Of a stretch of DNA of 64,000 bases, positions 25,208-34,030 are shown piece by piece; position 1 is the first letter of the stretch, and each line of letters starts with the position of its first letter. The notes beneath the pieces were generated by a model. The model did no database searches. It saw only the letters and a program-made list of their open reading frames with translations, and was not told the origin of the DNA. This stretch comes from Cellulomonas pakistanensis (GTDB lineage: Bacteria; Actinomycetota; Actinomycetes; Actinomycetales; Cellulomonadaceae): positions 1 to 64,000 of the forward strand of contig NZ_BONO01000008.1 in NCBI RefSeq assembly GCF_016862755.1. Reading direction: 5' to 3'. Position numbers and translations under genes: made by a program.

Positions 25208-27871
25208 TCAGCCCGGCGCGTGCGCGAGGACCTCGTCGAGCAGCCGCACCGCGGCCGCCTTCTCCAGCGGGTTGTTGCCGTTCCCGCACTTGGGGGACTG
25301 CACGCAGGCGGGGCACCCGGAGCGGCACGGGCAGGTGGCGATCGCCTCCCGGGTGGCGCGCAGCCAGGTCGCCCCGAGCGCGTACCCGCGCTCGGCGAAC
25401 CCGGCGCCGCCGGGGTAGGCGTCGTGCACGAACACGGTTGCCTGCTCGGTGTCGGCGTGCAGCGCGGTCGAGACGCCGCCCAGATCCCAGCGGTCGCAGG
25501 TCGCCAGCAGGGGCAGGAGCCCGATCGACGCGTGCTCCGCGGCGTGCAGGGCGCCGGGCGCGGTCTCGACGGTGATCCCGGCGCGCTCCAGCACCTCCAC
25601 CGGCGCCGTCCACCAGACCGCGGTCGTCGGGAGCGTGCGCGCGGGCAGGTCGAGCAGGTCGGAGCCGAGCACCTCCATGTCGGGGATGCGCTTGCGCTGG
25701 TAGGACAGCACCTGCGTCGTGACGTCGACCGCGCCGAAGCCCCAGGTGATCGGCCCCCACCGGCGCTCGGCGGTGGTCGCCCGGATCTCCGTCGACGTGA
25801 CCCAGCGGGCCCACGTGCCGTAGTCGACGTCCCGGCGGTCGACGAGCGCGACGCCGTCCTCCAGGCTGAGGTCGTCGACGACGTAGGTCGCGCCCTGGTG
25901 CACGTAGACGGCGCCGGCGTGCACGGTGGAGTCCGCGGCGGCGGAGTCGACGGTGCCCAGCAGGCGACCGGTGGTGGACTCGACGACCCGGACCGGGTCG
26001 CCGCCCGTCCCTCGGAGGTCGGTGAGCCGGGCCGCCTGCTCGGCGTGCGTCCAGTACCACCCGGACGGGCGGCGGCGCAGCGCCCCGCGGGCGACCAGGA
26101 CGTCGAGCAGCTCGCGGGTGCCCGGACCGAACAGGTCGAGCTCCTCGGCGCGGATCGGCGTCTCCGCGGCGGCCGCGCACAGGTGCGGCGCGAGCACGTA
26201 CGGGTTGCCGGGGTCGAAGACGGTCGCCTCGACGGGCGCGTCCAGCGCCGCCTCGGGGTGGTGGACGAGGAACGTGTCGAGCGGGTCCTCCCGCGCGACC
26301 AGGACCACGAGCCCGTCGGCGCCCGCCCGGCCAGCGCGGCCCGCCTGCTGCCACAGCGACACCCGGGTGCCCGGCCACCCGGCGATCACCACCGCGTCCA
26401 ACCCGGAGATGTCGACGCCGAGCTCGAGGGCGTTGGTCGTCGCGAGCGCGCGCAGCCGCCCCGTCCGGATCGCCTGCTCGAGCGCGCGGCGCTCCTCGGG
26501 CAGGTAGCCGCCCCGGTACGCCGCCACCGCCGCCGCCAGCTCGGGGTCGACGTCGCGCAGGTGCTCGCGGGTCACGGTCGCGACCGACTCGGCGGCTCGC
26601 CGGGACCGGGTGAACGCGAGCGTCCGCGCCCCCGCCGCGGTGAGGTCGGCGAGCAGGTCGGCGACCTCGGCCGTCGCCGAGCGACGGGGCCGGTCCGGGT
26701 CGTCCGCCACCAGGTCCTCCCCGGTGCCGAGGGGTCCGGAGCCCTCCCGCGTCGGGCCCACCGACCCGGCGTCGGGGCCGGGTGCCGGGGCGGCCGTGCG
26801 CGCGGCGGGGTCGTCGGCCGGCGTGCCCGCGTCCGTCCCGCCCGCGGCGCGCGCGTCCGTCCCGTCCACGGCGCCGGTACCGGGCCCGCCCGGGGTGCGA
26901 CCCTCCGCGCGCGCGGCGGTCGGCCCGGCCCGGTCCACGTCGACGGGCGGCTCGTCCAGCGGCAGCGCCCAGGGGTCGTCCTCGGGCAGCAGCCCGCTCC
27001 ACGGCCCCTCGGCGGGCGCCACCTCGGGCGGCTGCCACAGGGCCACGGTCTTCCGGCCCGCGGGCGAGGCGTCGTCCGCGACGGACACGACCTCCTCCGG
27101 GGCGACGCCGATCAGCCGGGCGGCGCTCACCGCGGGCTCCGCGGTGGTCGCGGACGCGAGCAGGAACACGGGGTCGGCGCCGTACGTGCCCGCGACCCGG
27201 CGGAGCCGGCGCAGCACCGCGGCCACGTGCGCGCCGAACACGCCGCGGAACGCGTGGCACTCGTCCAGCACGACGTACCGCAGGGAGCCGAGCAGCCGCG
27301 CCCACCGGCGGTGCTGCGGCAGCAGGGCGAAGTGCAGGAAGTCCGGGTTGGTCAGCACGACGTCGGCGTACTCCTGCACCCAGCGCCGCTCCTCCTGCGC
27401 GGTGTCGCCGTCGCAGGTGGACACCCGCACGTCCCGCAGCCGCGCCGCCGTGAGCACCCGGTCGAGCGCGTGCCGCTGGTCCGCCGCCAGCGCCTTGGTC
27501 GGGCACAGGTAGAGGACGGATCCGCGCCGGGTCACCGTCTCGATGCGGCCCGGGTCGAGCGTCCGCGCGGCGGCCTGCGCCCGCACCGCGGTCAGCGAGG
27601 GCAGCCAGAACGCGAGCGACTTGCCGGAGCCCGTCGAGGTCGACAGCACGGTGTGCCGGCCGGACCACGCCGCGTCGGCGGCCTGCGCCTGGTGCCGCCA
27701 CGGCCGCTCGACGCCCAGGGCCCGGTAGCCCGCGACGAGGTCGGGGTCCGCCCACGCGGGCCAGTCGACGGGCGACCCCGGGCGAGCCGGCAGGTGCCGC
27801 ACGTGCGTCAGCCGGTCGGCGCGGCGGCCCGCGGCGAGCAGCACGTCGAGCAGCTCACCGGTTCCGACCAC
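25208..27871 (-). CDS. DECH-box helicase of the helicase/secretion neighbourhood
   Basis: 887-residue superfamily 2 helicase (TIGR03817 type). Walker A is STSTGSGKSLAF, motif II VVLDECHAF (DECH), SAT motif LLASATTAEP, and the C-terminal helicase half has TNALELGVDISGLDAVVIAGWPGTRVSLWQQAGRAGR. A DUF1998-like C-terminal domain ends with a zinc-binding cluster, CPCRSGCPACVQSPKC. A 100-residue Ala/Pro/Thr-rich insert lies between the two RecA domains. GTG at 27871 (behind GTGAGGATGGTGCC) is preferred to an upstream start 26 codons earlier because the conserved region begins soon after. It is convergent with the Tad genes. Confidence 0.9.
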   Translation of the reverse strand: MVGTGELLDVLLAAGRRADRLTHVRHLPARPGSPVDWPAWADPDLVAGYRALGVERPWRHQAQAADAAWSGRHTVLSTSTGSGKSLAFWLPSLTAVRAQAAARTLDPGRIETVTRRGSVLYLCPTKALAADQRHALDRVLTAARLRDVRVSTCDGDTAQEERRWVQEYADVVLTNPDFLHFALLPQHRRWARLLGSLRYVVLDECHAFRGVFGAHVAAVLRRLRRVAGTYGADPVFLLASATTAEPAVSAARLIGVAPEEVVSVADDASPAGRKTVALWQPPEVAPAEGPWSGLLPEDDPWALPLDEPPVDVDRAGPTAARAEGRTPGGPGTGAVDGTDARAAGGTDAGTPADDPAARTAAPAPGPDAGSVGPTREGSGPLGTGEDLVADDPDRPRRSATAEVADLLADLTAAGARTLAFTRSRRAAESVATVTREHLRDVDPELAAAVAAYRGGYLPEERRALEQAIRTGRLRALATTNALELGVDISGLDAVVIAGWPGTRVSLWQQAGRAGRAGADGLVVLVAREDPLDTFLVHHPEAALDAPVEATVFDPGNPYVLAPHLCAAAAETPIRAEELDLFGPGTRELLDVLVARGALRRRPSGWYWTHAEQAARLTDLRGTGGDPVRVVESTTGRLLGTVDSAAADSTVHAGAVYVHQGATYVVDDLSLEDGVALVDRRDVDYGTWARWVTSTEIRATTAERRWGPITWGFGAVDVTTQVLSYQRKRIPDMEVLGSDLLDLPARTLPTTAVWWTAPVEVLERAGITVETAPGALHAAEHASIGLLPLLATCDRWDLGGVSTALHADTEQATVFVHDAYPGGAGFAERGYALGATWLRATREAIATCPCRSGCPACVQSPKCGNGNNPLEKAAAVRLLDEVLAHAPG

Positions 27872-27935
27872 GGCACCATCCTCACCCCTGCCGGGCCGTG
27901 CGTCGTACCGGCCGGGTGCGCGGCAGGATGGGCAC

Positions 27936-28709
27936 GTGGCGACGCACATCGACCTGAACTGCGACCTCGGCGAGGGCTACGGCCCGTGGACCCTCGGGGA
28001 GCCCGGGACGGACGAGGCGCTGCTCACCGTCGTCACGAGCGCGAACGTCGCCTGCGGCTTCCACGCCGGCGACCCGTCGATCATGGCCGCCCGCTGCGCG
28101 ACCGCCCTCGCGCGCGGCGTCGCCGTCGGCGCCCACGTGTCCTACCGGGACCTCGTCGGCTTCGGCCGCCGGCGGCTCGACGTCCCGCCGGGGGAGCTCG
28201 CGGCGGAGGTGGCGTACCAGGTGGGCGCGCTGCAGGCTGTCGCGCGCACCGTCGGCGCCCGGGTCGGCTACGTGAAGCCGCACGGCGCGCTCTACAACCG
28301 GGTCGTCCACGACGAGGAGCAGGCCGCTGCCGTCGTCGCGGGCGTCGTCGGCGTCGACCCGTCGCTCACCGTCGTCGGGCTGCCCGGGTCGGCGGTGCTC
28401 CGGCACGCGCGCGAGGCGGGGCTGCCGACCGTCACCGAGGCCTTCGTGGACCGCGGCTACCTGGCGGACGGCACGCTCGTGCCGCGCGGCCGGGCCGGTG
28501 CGCTCGTCACCGACCCGGCCGAGGCCGCGGAGCGGGCGGTGCGGCTGGCGACCGACGGGGTGGTCGTGGCGGTCGACGGCACGCTCGTCCCCGTCGAGGC
28601 GGCGTCGCTGTGCGTGCACTCCGACACCCCGGGTGCCGTGCCGGTGGCCCGCGCGGTCCGGGCGGCGCTGGAGGGCGCGGGGGTCGAGCTGCGTCCCGCG
28701 GCCCGGTGA
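27936..28709 (+). CDS. pxpA: 5-oxoprolinase subunit A
   Basis: 257-residue LamB/YcsF family protein, subunit A of the ATP-dependent 5-oxoprolinase that opens 5-oxo-L-proline to glutamate. The signature HIDLNCDLGEGYG starts at residue 4, and NVACGFHAGDP, GAHVSYRDLVGFGRR, GYVKPHGALYN and CVHSDTPGA follow as in PxpA. The GTG start at 27936 is 64 bases from the divergent helicase start. The PxpB-PxpC fusion begins 13 bases after its stop, so the complete enzyme is encoded here. Confidence 0.93.
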   Translation: MATHIDLNCDLGEGYGPWTLGEPGTDEALLTVVTSANVACGFHAGDPSIMAARCATALARGVAVGAHVSYRDLVGFGRRRLDVPPGELAAEVAYQVGALQAVARTVGARVGYVKPHGALYNRVVHDEEQAAAVVAGVVGVDPSLTVVGLPGSAVLRHAREAGLPTVTEAFVDRGYLADGTLVPRGRAGALVTDPAEAAERAVRLATDGVVVAVDGTLVPVEAASLCVHSDTPGAVPVARAVRAALEGAGVELRPAAR

Positions 28710-28722
28710 CGAGGCGCGGACG

Positions 28723-30471
28723 GTGACCGAGCAGGACGGCGGGGCGAGCCGCGCGCCGGGCGGGCCGGGTGGCGCGAGCGCGCCGGGCCCGCCAGGTGCG
28801 AGCGACGCGAGCCCGGACGCCCGTGTCCGGCCCTACGGCGACGACGCCCTGCTCGTCGACCTGCCGGGCCTCGAGGCGGTCCGCGCCCTCGACGCCGCGC
28901 TGCGGGACCGGCCCGTCCCCGGAGCGGTGGACGTCGTGCCCGCCGCCCGCACCCTGCTCGTCCGGTTCGGCTCGCCGACGGCTGCCCGGGACGCGGCCGA
29001 GGCCCTGGCGGAGCGGGCCCGCGCCGCCGTCGCCGCGGCACCGACCGTGGACGCGACCGGTCCGTCGGCCCCGGGGTCGACCGTCGTCCTGCCCGTCCGC
29101 TACGACGGCGCGGACCTCGCCGAGGTCGCCCGGGTCACCGGTCTGCCCGAGGGGGAGGTCGTCCGCCGGCACGCCGCCGCGACGTACACGGTGGCGTTCG
29201 GCGGGTTCATGCCCGGCTTCGCCTACCTGTCGGGGCTGGACCCGGCGCTGCACGTGCCGCGGCGGCGGTCGCCGCGCGAGCGGGTCCCCGCGGGCGCCGT
29301 GGCGGTCGCGGGCGAGTTCGCCGCCGTCTACCCGGCGGCCACGCCCGGAGGCTGGATGCTGCTGGGCACCTGCGACGTGCCGCTGTTCGACGTCGACCGC
29401 GACCCGCCCGCGCTGCTGCGGCCCGGCACGCGCGTGCGGTTCGTGCCCGTCGACGACCCCGGCGCGGGCGCGGCGACGGCCGCCGCCCTGTCCACCCCAG
29501 CCGCCGCTCGGCTCAGCCCTCCCGCCCCGCCCGCGACGGGTCCGCACGCCCCGGTGCCGACCGCGCTCGACTCTCGCCCGTCGCGCGTCCCGGCCGCACC
29601 CCGCCCCGAGATCGAGGTCCTCGCCCCCGGACCGTCGACCCTGGTGCAGGACCGCGGCCGCCCCGGGCTCGCGTCGGTCGGCGTCGGCCGCTCCGGCGCC
29701 GCCGACGCGGGCGCCCTGCGCCTGGCGAACCGCCTCGTCGGCAACGCCCCCGACGCGGCGGGCCTGGAGGTGCTGCTCGGGGGCCTCGTCGTGGCGTTCC
29801 CGGCGGGCGGCGTCGTCGCCCTGGCCGGCGCGGAGGTCCCGGCCGACGTGGACGGCGTGCCGGTGGCCCCGCACGCCGCCACCCGCGTCCCGCCCGGCGG
29901 GGTGCTGCGCACCGGTACCGCCTCCCGCGGGGTGCGGCTGTACGTCGCGGTCCGCGGCGGGCTCGCGGTGCCGCCGGTGCTCGGCTCGCGCGCGGCGGAC
30001 CGGCTCGCCGGGATCGGCCCGGCACCGCTGCGGGCGGGCGACGTCCTGCCCGTGGGCACCGACGTCCTCGACGCGGCGCAGCCGTGGGCGGACCCGTCGC
30101 GGTCCTGGCCCGAGCCCGTGGTGCTGCGCGTGAGCCCCGGCCCGCGGGCCGACTGGTGCGCGCCGGGCGCGCTCGACCGCCTCGTCGCCGCCCGGTACGT
30201 CGTCAGCCCCGCGAGCGACCGGGTCGCGCTGCGCCTCGACGGGCCGCCGGTCGAGCGGCTCGACCGCGGTGAGCTGCCCTCGGAGCCGCTGGTGCCCGGG
30301 GCGGTCCAGGTGCCGCCGGACGGCCGGCCCGTCGTGTTCGGCGCCGACCACCCGGTGACCGGCGGCTACCCGGTGCTCGCGGTCGTCGAGCCCCGGTCGC
30401 GCGACCTCGCGGCGCAGCTCCGCCCGGGCGACGCGGTGACGTTCTCCCTCCTGGACGCGCCCCCGCGCTGA
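28723..30471 (+). CDS. Fused 5-oxoprolinase subunits B and C
   Basis: 582-residue fusion. Residues about 30-225 correspond to PxpB (KipI-like, AHS1 domain): FGGFMPGFAYLSGLDPALHVPRR and PGGWMLLGT. After an Ala/Pro-rich linker (about residues 245-300), residues 305-580 are PxpC (KipA-like, AHS2 domain): PGPSTLVQDRGRPGLASVGVGRSGAAD and ADHPVTGGYPVLAVV. Such fusions are often annotated 5-oxoprolinase/urea amidolyase family protein; no biotin or urea carboxylase domain is present. GTG at 28723 follows GAGGCGCGGACG. It acts with PxpA to recycle pyroglutamate. Confidence 0.9.
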   Translation: MTEQDGGASRAPGGPGGASAPGPPGASDASPDARVRPYGDDALLVDLPGLEAVRALDAALRDRPVPGAVDVVPAARTLLVRFGSPTAARDAAEALAERARAAVAAAPTVDATGPSAPGSTVVLPVRYDGADLAEVARVTGLPEGEVVRRHAAATYTVAFGGFMPGFAYLSGLDPALHVPRRRSPRERVPAGAVAVAGEFAAVYPAATPGGWMLLGTCDVPLFDVDRDPPALLRPGTRVRFVPVDDPGAGAATAAALSTPAAARLSPPAPPATGPHAPVPTALDSRPSRVPAAPRPEIEVLAPGPSTLVQDRGRPGLASVGVGRSGAADAGALRLANRLVGNAPDAAGLEVLLGGLVVAFPAGGVVALAGAEVPADVDGVPVAPHAATRVPPGGVLRTGTASRGVRLYVAVRGGLAVPPVLGSRAADRLAGIGPAPLRAGDVLPVGTDVLDAAQPWADPSRSWPEPVVLRVSPGPRADWCAPGALDRLVAARYVVSPASDRVALRLDGPPVERLDRGELPSEPLVPGAVQVPPDGRPVVFGADHPVTGGYPVLAVVEPRSRDLAAQLRPGDAVTFSLLDAPPR

Positions 30472-30610
30472 ACCCCGCGAGCCGGCGGGGCTGCGAGCGG
30501 CGCTCACCCGGTCCGACCCCGCCCGGCCGGTCGAGCGGCGACACGCCGGGCGAGCGGGGGAGTTGCGCCCCACGTCCGCGCCGGTGTCGCCCGGCCCACT
30601 CCGGACCGCC

Positions 30611-30624
30611 GGGACCAACGTCCC
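30611..30624. promoter_or_regulatory. DevR/DosR-like palindrome upstream of nrdD
   Basis: GGGACCAACGTCCC is a perfect 5-4-5 inverted repeat matching the core of the actinobacterial DevR/DosR hypoxia box (GGGAC-N4-GTCCC). It lies 127-140 bases before the nrdD start and upstream of the two NrdR boxes. Oxygen control of an anaerobic reductase makes sense. The regulator itself is not in this window. Confidence 0.5.
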
Positions 30625-30655
30625 CGCTCGCGGCGCCTGCCGCGCATAGAACTGT

Positions 30656-30699
30656 CACATCTTGTTGCCGCGCGGCGGACCGACCACCACATCTTGTGC
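30656..30699 (+). promoter_or_regulatory. Paired NrdR boxes before nrdD
   Basis: CACATCTTGTTG (30656-30667) and CACATCTTGTGC (30688-30699) are two copies of the actinobacterial NrdR-type box, 32 bases apart start to start. That is about three helical turns, the known spacing of NrdR site pairs. They lie 52-95 bases before the nrdD ATG. NrdR senses ATP/dATP and represses ribonucleotide reductase genes. Confidence 0.75.
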
Positions 30700-30750
30700 C
30701 GGAGCGCCGGGGCGGGCGGCGACACCGCACACCCACCGAAAGGCACGTCC

Positions 30751-32571
30751 ATGGAGAACTCGCCCGTCGTCGAGGTCGGCTCGTCCATCAACGAGTACCT
30801 CGAGCGCAGCGACTGGCGCGTGAACGCCAACGCCAACCAGGGCTACTCGCTCGGTGGCCTGATCCTCAACACGGCCGGCAAGGTCGTCGCCAACTACTGG
30901 CTGAGCCACGTGTACCCGGAGGCCGTCGGCGCGGCGCACCGGGACGGGGACCTGCACATCCACGACCTCGACATGCTGAGCGGCTACTGCGCCGGCTGGT
31001 CCCTGCGGACGCTGCTGCAGGAGGGCCTCAACGGGGTGCCCGGCAAGGTCGAGGCGACCGCCCCGAAGCACTTCTCGTCCGCGATCGGCCAGATCGTCAA
31101 CTTCCTCGGCACCATGCAGAACGAGTGGGCGGGCGCGCAGGCGTTCAGCTCGTTCGACACGTACATGGCGCCGTTCGTCCGGCTCGACGCCCTGACCTAC
31201 GAGCAGGTGCGCCAGGGCATCCAGGAGCTCGTCTACAACCTGAACGTGCCGTCGCGGTGGGGCACGCAGACGCCGTTCACCAACCTCACGTTCGACTGGA
31301 CCTGCCCGGCGGACCTGCGCGACGACGTGCCGTTCGTGGCGGGCGAGCCGGTGGGCTTCACCTACGGCGACCTCCAGGCCGAGATGGACATGATCAACCG
31401 CGCCTACATGGAGGTGATGACCGAGGGCGACGCCTCCGGGCGGGTGTTCACCTTCCCGATCCCGACGTACAACATCACCGAGGACTTCCCGTGGGAGTCG
31501 GAGAACGCCGAGCGGCTGTTCGCGATGACCGCGAAGTACGGGCTGCCGTACTTCCAGAACTTCATCAACTCCGACATGAACCCCGGCGACGTCCGGTCGA
31601 TGTGCTGCCGCCTCCAGCTCGATCTGCGCGAGCTGCTCAAGCGCGGCAACGGCCTGTTCGGGTCGGCGGAGCAGACCGGCTCGCTCGGCGTCGTCACGAT
31701 CAACTGCGCCCGCCTGGGTCACCTGTACGCGGGCGACGAGGCGATCCTGCTGCGGCAGCTCGACCACCTGGTCGACCTCGCGGTGACGTCGCTCGAGCTC
31801 AAGCGCGAGGTCATCCAGCGGTACATCGACGAGGGCCTGTTCCCGTACACCAGGCGCTACCTCGGCACGCTCGACAACCACTTCTCGACGATCGGCGTGA
31901 ACGGGATCAACGAGATGATCCGGAACTTCACCGGCGACGCGCACGACATCACGACCGACGAGGGCCACGCGATGGCGGTGCGGCTGCTGGACCACGTGCG
32001 GGCCCGGATGGTCGAGGTCCAGGAGTCGACCGGCCACCTGTACAACCTGGAGGCGACCCCCGCGGAGGGCACGACCTACCGGTTCGCCAAGGAGGACCGG
32101 AAGCGCTGGCCGGAGATCCTGCAGGCCGGGACCGACGCCAACCCGTACTACACCAACTCGTCCCAGCTGCCGGTCGGCTTCACCGACGACCCGTTCGAGG
32201 CGCTCGAGCGCCAGGACGAGCTGCAGCGCAAGTACACGGGCGGCACCGTGCTGCACCTGTACATGTCCGAGCGGATCAGCAGCGCCGACGCCTGCCGGGA
32301 GCTGGTGAGGCGGTCGCTCAGCCGGTTCTCGCTGCCGTACCTGACGATCACCCCGACGTTCTCGATCTGCCCGGTGCACGGCTACCTGGCCGGCGAGCAC
32401 CCGACCTGCACCCGGTGCGCGGAGGAGCGCGGGGCCGGCGCCGAGCCGGTCGAGTGCGAGGTGTGGACCCGGGTCATGGGCTACTTCCGGCCGGTGAGCT
32501 CGTTCAACATCGGCAAGCGGGGCGAGCACGCGGAGCGCACGCCGTTCCTCGAGCCCGTCGCCGCCGTCTGA
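30751..32571 (+). CDS. nrdD: Anaerobic (class III) ribonucleoside-triphosphate reductase
   Basis: 606-residue glycyl-radical enzyme reducing ribonucleotides without oxygen. Conserved segments include DGDLHIHDLDMLSGYCAGW, NLTFDWTCP and NSDMNPGDVRSMCCRLQ, which carries active-site cysteines. The C-terminal zinc site is CPVHGY...CTRC, and the glycyl radical loop WTRVMGYFRPVSSFN places the radical at Gly577. No ATP-cone precedes residue 10, so this is a short form without the usual allosteric cone. ATG at 30751 follows GAAAGGCACGTCC. The activase gene nrdG overlaps its stop. Its presence indicates growth or survival without oxygen. Confidence 0.95.
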   Translation: MENSPVVEVGSSINEYLERSDWRVNANANQGYSLGGLILNTAGKVVANYWLSHVYPEAVGAAHRDGDLHIHDLDMLSGYCAGWSLRTLLQEGLNGVPGKVEATAPKHFSSAIGQIVNFLGTMQNEWAGAQAFSSFDTYMAPFVRLDALTYEQVRQGIQELVYNLNVPSRWGTQTPFTNLTFDWTCPADLRDDVPFVAGEPVGFTYGDLQAEMDMINRAYMEVMTEGDASGRVFTFPIPTYNITEDFPWESENAERLFAMTAKYGLPYFQNFINSDMNPGDVRSMCCRLQLDLRELLKRGNGLFGSAEQTGSLGVVTINCARLGHLYAGDEAILLRQLDHLVDLAVTSLELKREVIQRYIDEGLFPYTRRYLGTLDNHFSTIGVNGINEMIRNFTGDAHDITTDEGHAMAVRLLDHVRARMVEVQESTGHLYNLEATPAEGTTYRFAKEDRKRWPEILQAGTDANPYYTNSSQLPVGFTDDPFEALERQDELQRKYTGGTVLHLYMSERISSADACRELVRRSLSRFSLPYLTITPTFSICPVHGYLAGEHPTCTRCAEERGAGAEPVECEVWTRVMGYFRPVSSFNIGKRGEHAERTPFLEPVAAV

Positions 32572-33314
32572 TGGCCACCGAGGCGGGCGGGACGGGGGCG
32601 ACCCCGCCCCGCCGCGCCCCGGCGCGCGAGCCGCGTCCGGCCGCGGGGCGCCGCGCCGACGACCTCGCGATCGCCGGCCTCGTCCCCACGTCGACCGTCG
32701 ACTGGCCCGGCCGGATCGTTGCCACCGCGTTCCTGCAGGGCTGCCCGTGGCGGTGCACCTACTGCCACAACTCCGCGATCCTCGACCCCCGGACGCCGGG
32801 CGTCGTCCCGTGGGCGCGGGTGCGGGCGCTGCTGGGGCGTCGGGAGGGTTTGCTCGACGGCGTCGTGTTCTCGGGCGGCGAGCCCACACGGCAGGCGGCG
32901 CTGCTCGACGCGGTGCGCGAGGTGCGCGCGGCCGGCTTCGCCGTCGGCCTGCACACCGGCGGGGCATACCCGAGGCGGCTCGCCGCCCTGCTGCCGCACC
33001 TGGACTGGGTCGGGCTGGACGTGAAGGCCCCGGCGCACCTGTACCGCGCGATCACGCGGACCGGGGGCCCCACGACGTCGACCGAGCAGGCGTTCGCGTC
33101 GCTGCGCCTCGTGCTGGAGTCGGGGGTACCCGTGCAGGTGCGGACGACGGTCGACCCGACCGTGCTGACGGCCGACGACGTGGTGGCGCTGACCGCCACG
33201 CTCGCCGGCCTCGGCGTCCGCGACCACGTGCTGCAGAAGGTCCGCCCGGACGGCACGACCGACGAGTACCGCGCGGCGCTGGCCGCCGCCGGAGGAGGGA
33301 AGGGACACGCGTGA
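32571..33314 (+). CDS. nrdG: Anaerobic RNR activating protein
   Basis: 247-residue radical SAM activase that generates the glycyl radical of NrdD. The 4Fe-4S motif CPWRCTYC lies near residues 59-66, followed by VVFSGGEPTRQ, the SAM-binding GGE motif. A 35-residue low-complexity N-terminal extension precedes the usual IAGLVPTSTVDWPGRI. ATG at 32571 overlaps the nrdD stop (TGATG), so translation is coupled. Confidence 0.93.
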   Translation: MATEAGGTGATPPRRAPAREPRPAAGRRADDLAIAGLVPTSTVDWPGRIVATAFLQGCPWRCTYCHNSAILDPRTPGVVPWARVRALLGRREGLLDGVVFSGGEPTRQAALLDAVREVRAAGFAVGLHTGGAYPRRLAALLPHLDWVGLDVKAPAHLYRAITRTGGPTTSTEQAFASLRLVLESGVPVQVRTTVDPTVLTADDVVALTATLAGLGVRDHVLQKVRPDGTTDEYRAALAAAGGGKGHA

Positions 33315-33381
33315 GCACGCAACACGCCGACACTGAGCGTGCTGTCTGTTTGAATGCTCCCGGAGGCAGAGGGGAGCACAC

Positions 33382-33729
33382 GTGGACGTGAGCGTGGCGA
33401 GCAGGACCGTCGAGGGCAGGACCGTCGTCGACGTGACCGGCGAGATCGACGTGTACACCGCGCCCGCGCTGCGCGAGAAGCTGACGGCCCTGGTGGACGC
33501 CGGGCACGTCGACCTGGTCGTGAACCTCACCGAGGTGCGGTTCATGGACTCGACCGGCCTCGGGCTGCTCGTCGGCGTGCTCAAGCGCGTCCGCGGGCTC
33601 GACGGGCGCCTGCAGCTCGTCATCGACTCCGAGCGGCTGCTGAAGGTCTTCCGGATCACGGCGCTGACCCAGGTGTTCACCATCCGGGAGACCGTGGACG
33701 AGGCGCTGGCCGCCGACCGCGAGGGCTGA
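33382..33729 (+). CDS. STAS-domain anti-sigma factor antagonist
   Basis: 115-residue single STAS domain protein of the RsbV/SpoIIAA/BldG type. The phosphorylatable serine sits in [17 protein letters not shown] near residue 57, and the N-terminal strand is [18 protein letters not shown] start at 33382 with GGGGAG eight bases upstream. Normally such proteins bind an anti-sigma kinase and free a sigma factor. No kinase gene is adjacent. A SpoIIE-type phosphatase at 62-63 kb could dephosphorylate it, but that link is inference. Confidence 0.9.
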   Translation: MDVSVASRTVEGRTVVDVTGEIDVYTAPALREKLTALVDAGHVDLVVNLTEVRFMDSTGLGLLVGVLKRVRGLDGRLQLVIDSERLLKVFRITALTQVFTIRETVDEALAADREG

Positions 33730-33771
33730 GCGGAACACCACCCGGACGGACGTGCCCCGATGCGGTACGGC

Positions 33772-33811
33772 CCGGCGGTGGGCCGCGCGAGAAGGGCTCG
33801 CCCACCGCCGG
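33772..33811. terminator. Hairpin downstream of STAS gene
   Basis: Perfect 12-bp stem (33772-33783 and 33800-33811) with a 16-base loop, 43 bases after the STAS stop. The rest of 33812-34030 has no supported gene. The convergent frameshifted gene ends at 34031 and may share the terminator. Confidence 0.65.
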
Positions 33812-34030
33812 TCGACCTCAACTAGCGGGGCCGTCCAGGTCTCGCTTGCCCGGGGGCAGCGGTGCGCCGGACCGTTCGTGCAGCTCTCCCGAGGTCGTGC
33901 GGTCGTCGGTCCTCGGCGGTCGGTACGTCTGTCTGGTCAGGCGGGCGTCACCAGCCGCAGCGAGGCCTCCGGCGCGCCGGCGGAGCCAGGCAAGAGTCCC
34001 GCCCCGGGATCGGAACAAGCTGCCCACGGT

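Noticed and set aside
33818..34027. 69-codon minus-strand ORF downstream of the frameshifted gene
   Set aside because: Composition is Arg/Gly/Pro-rich without a ribosome-binding site or recognisable features.
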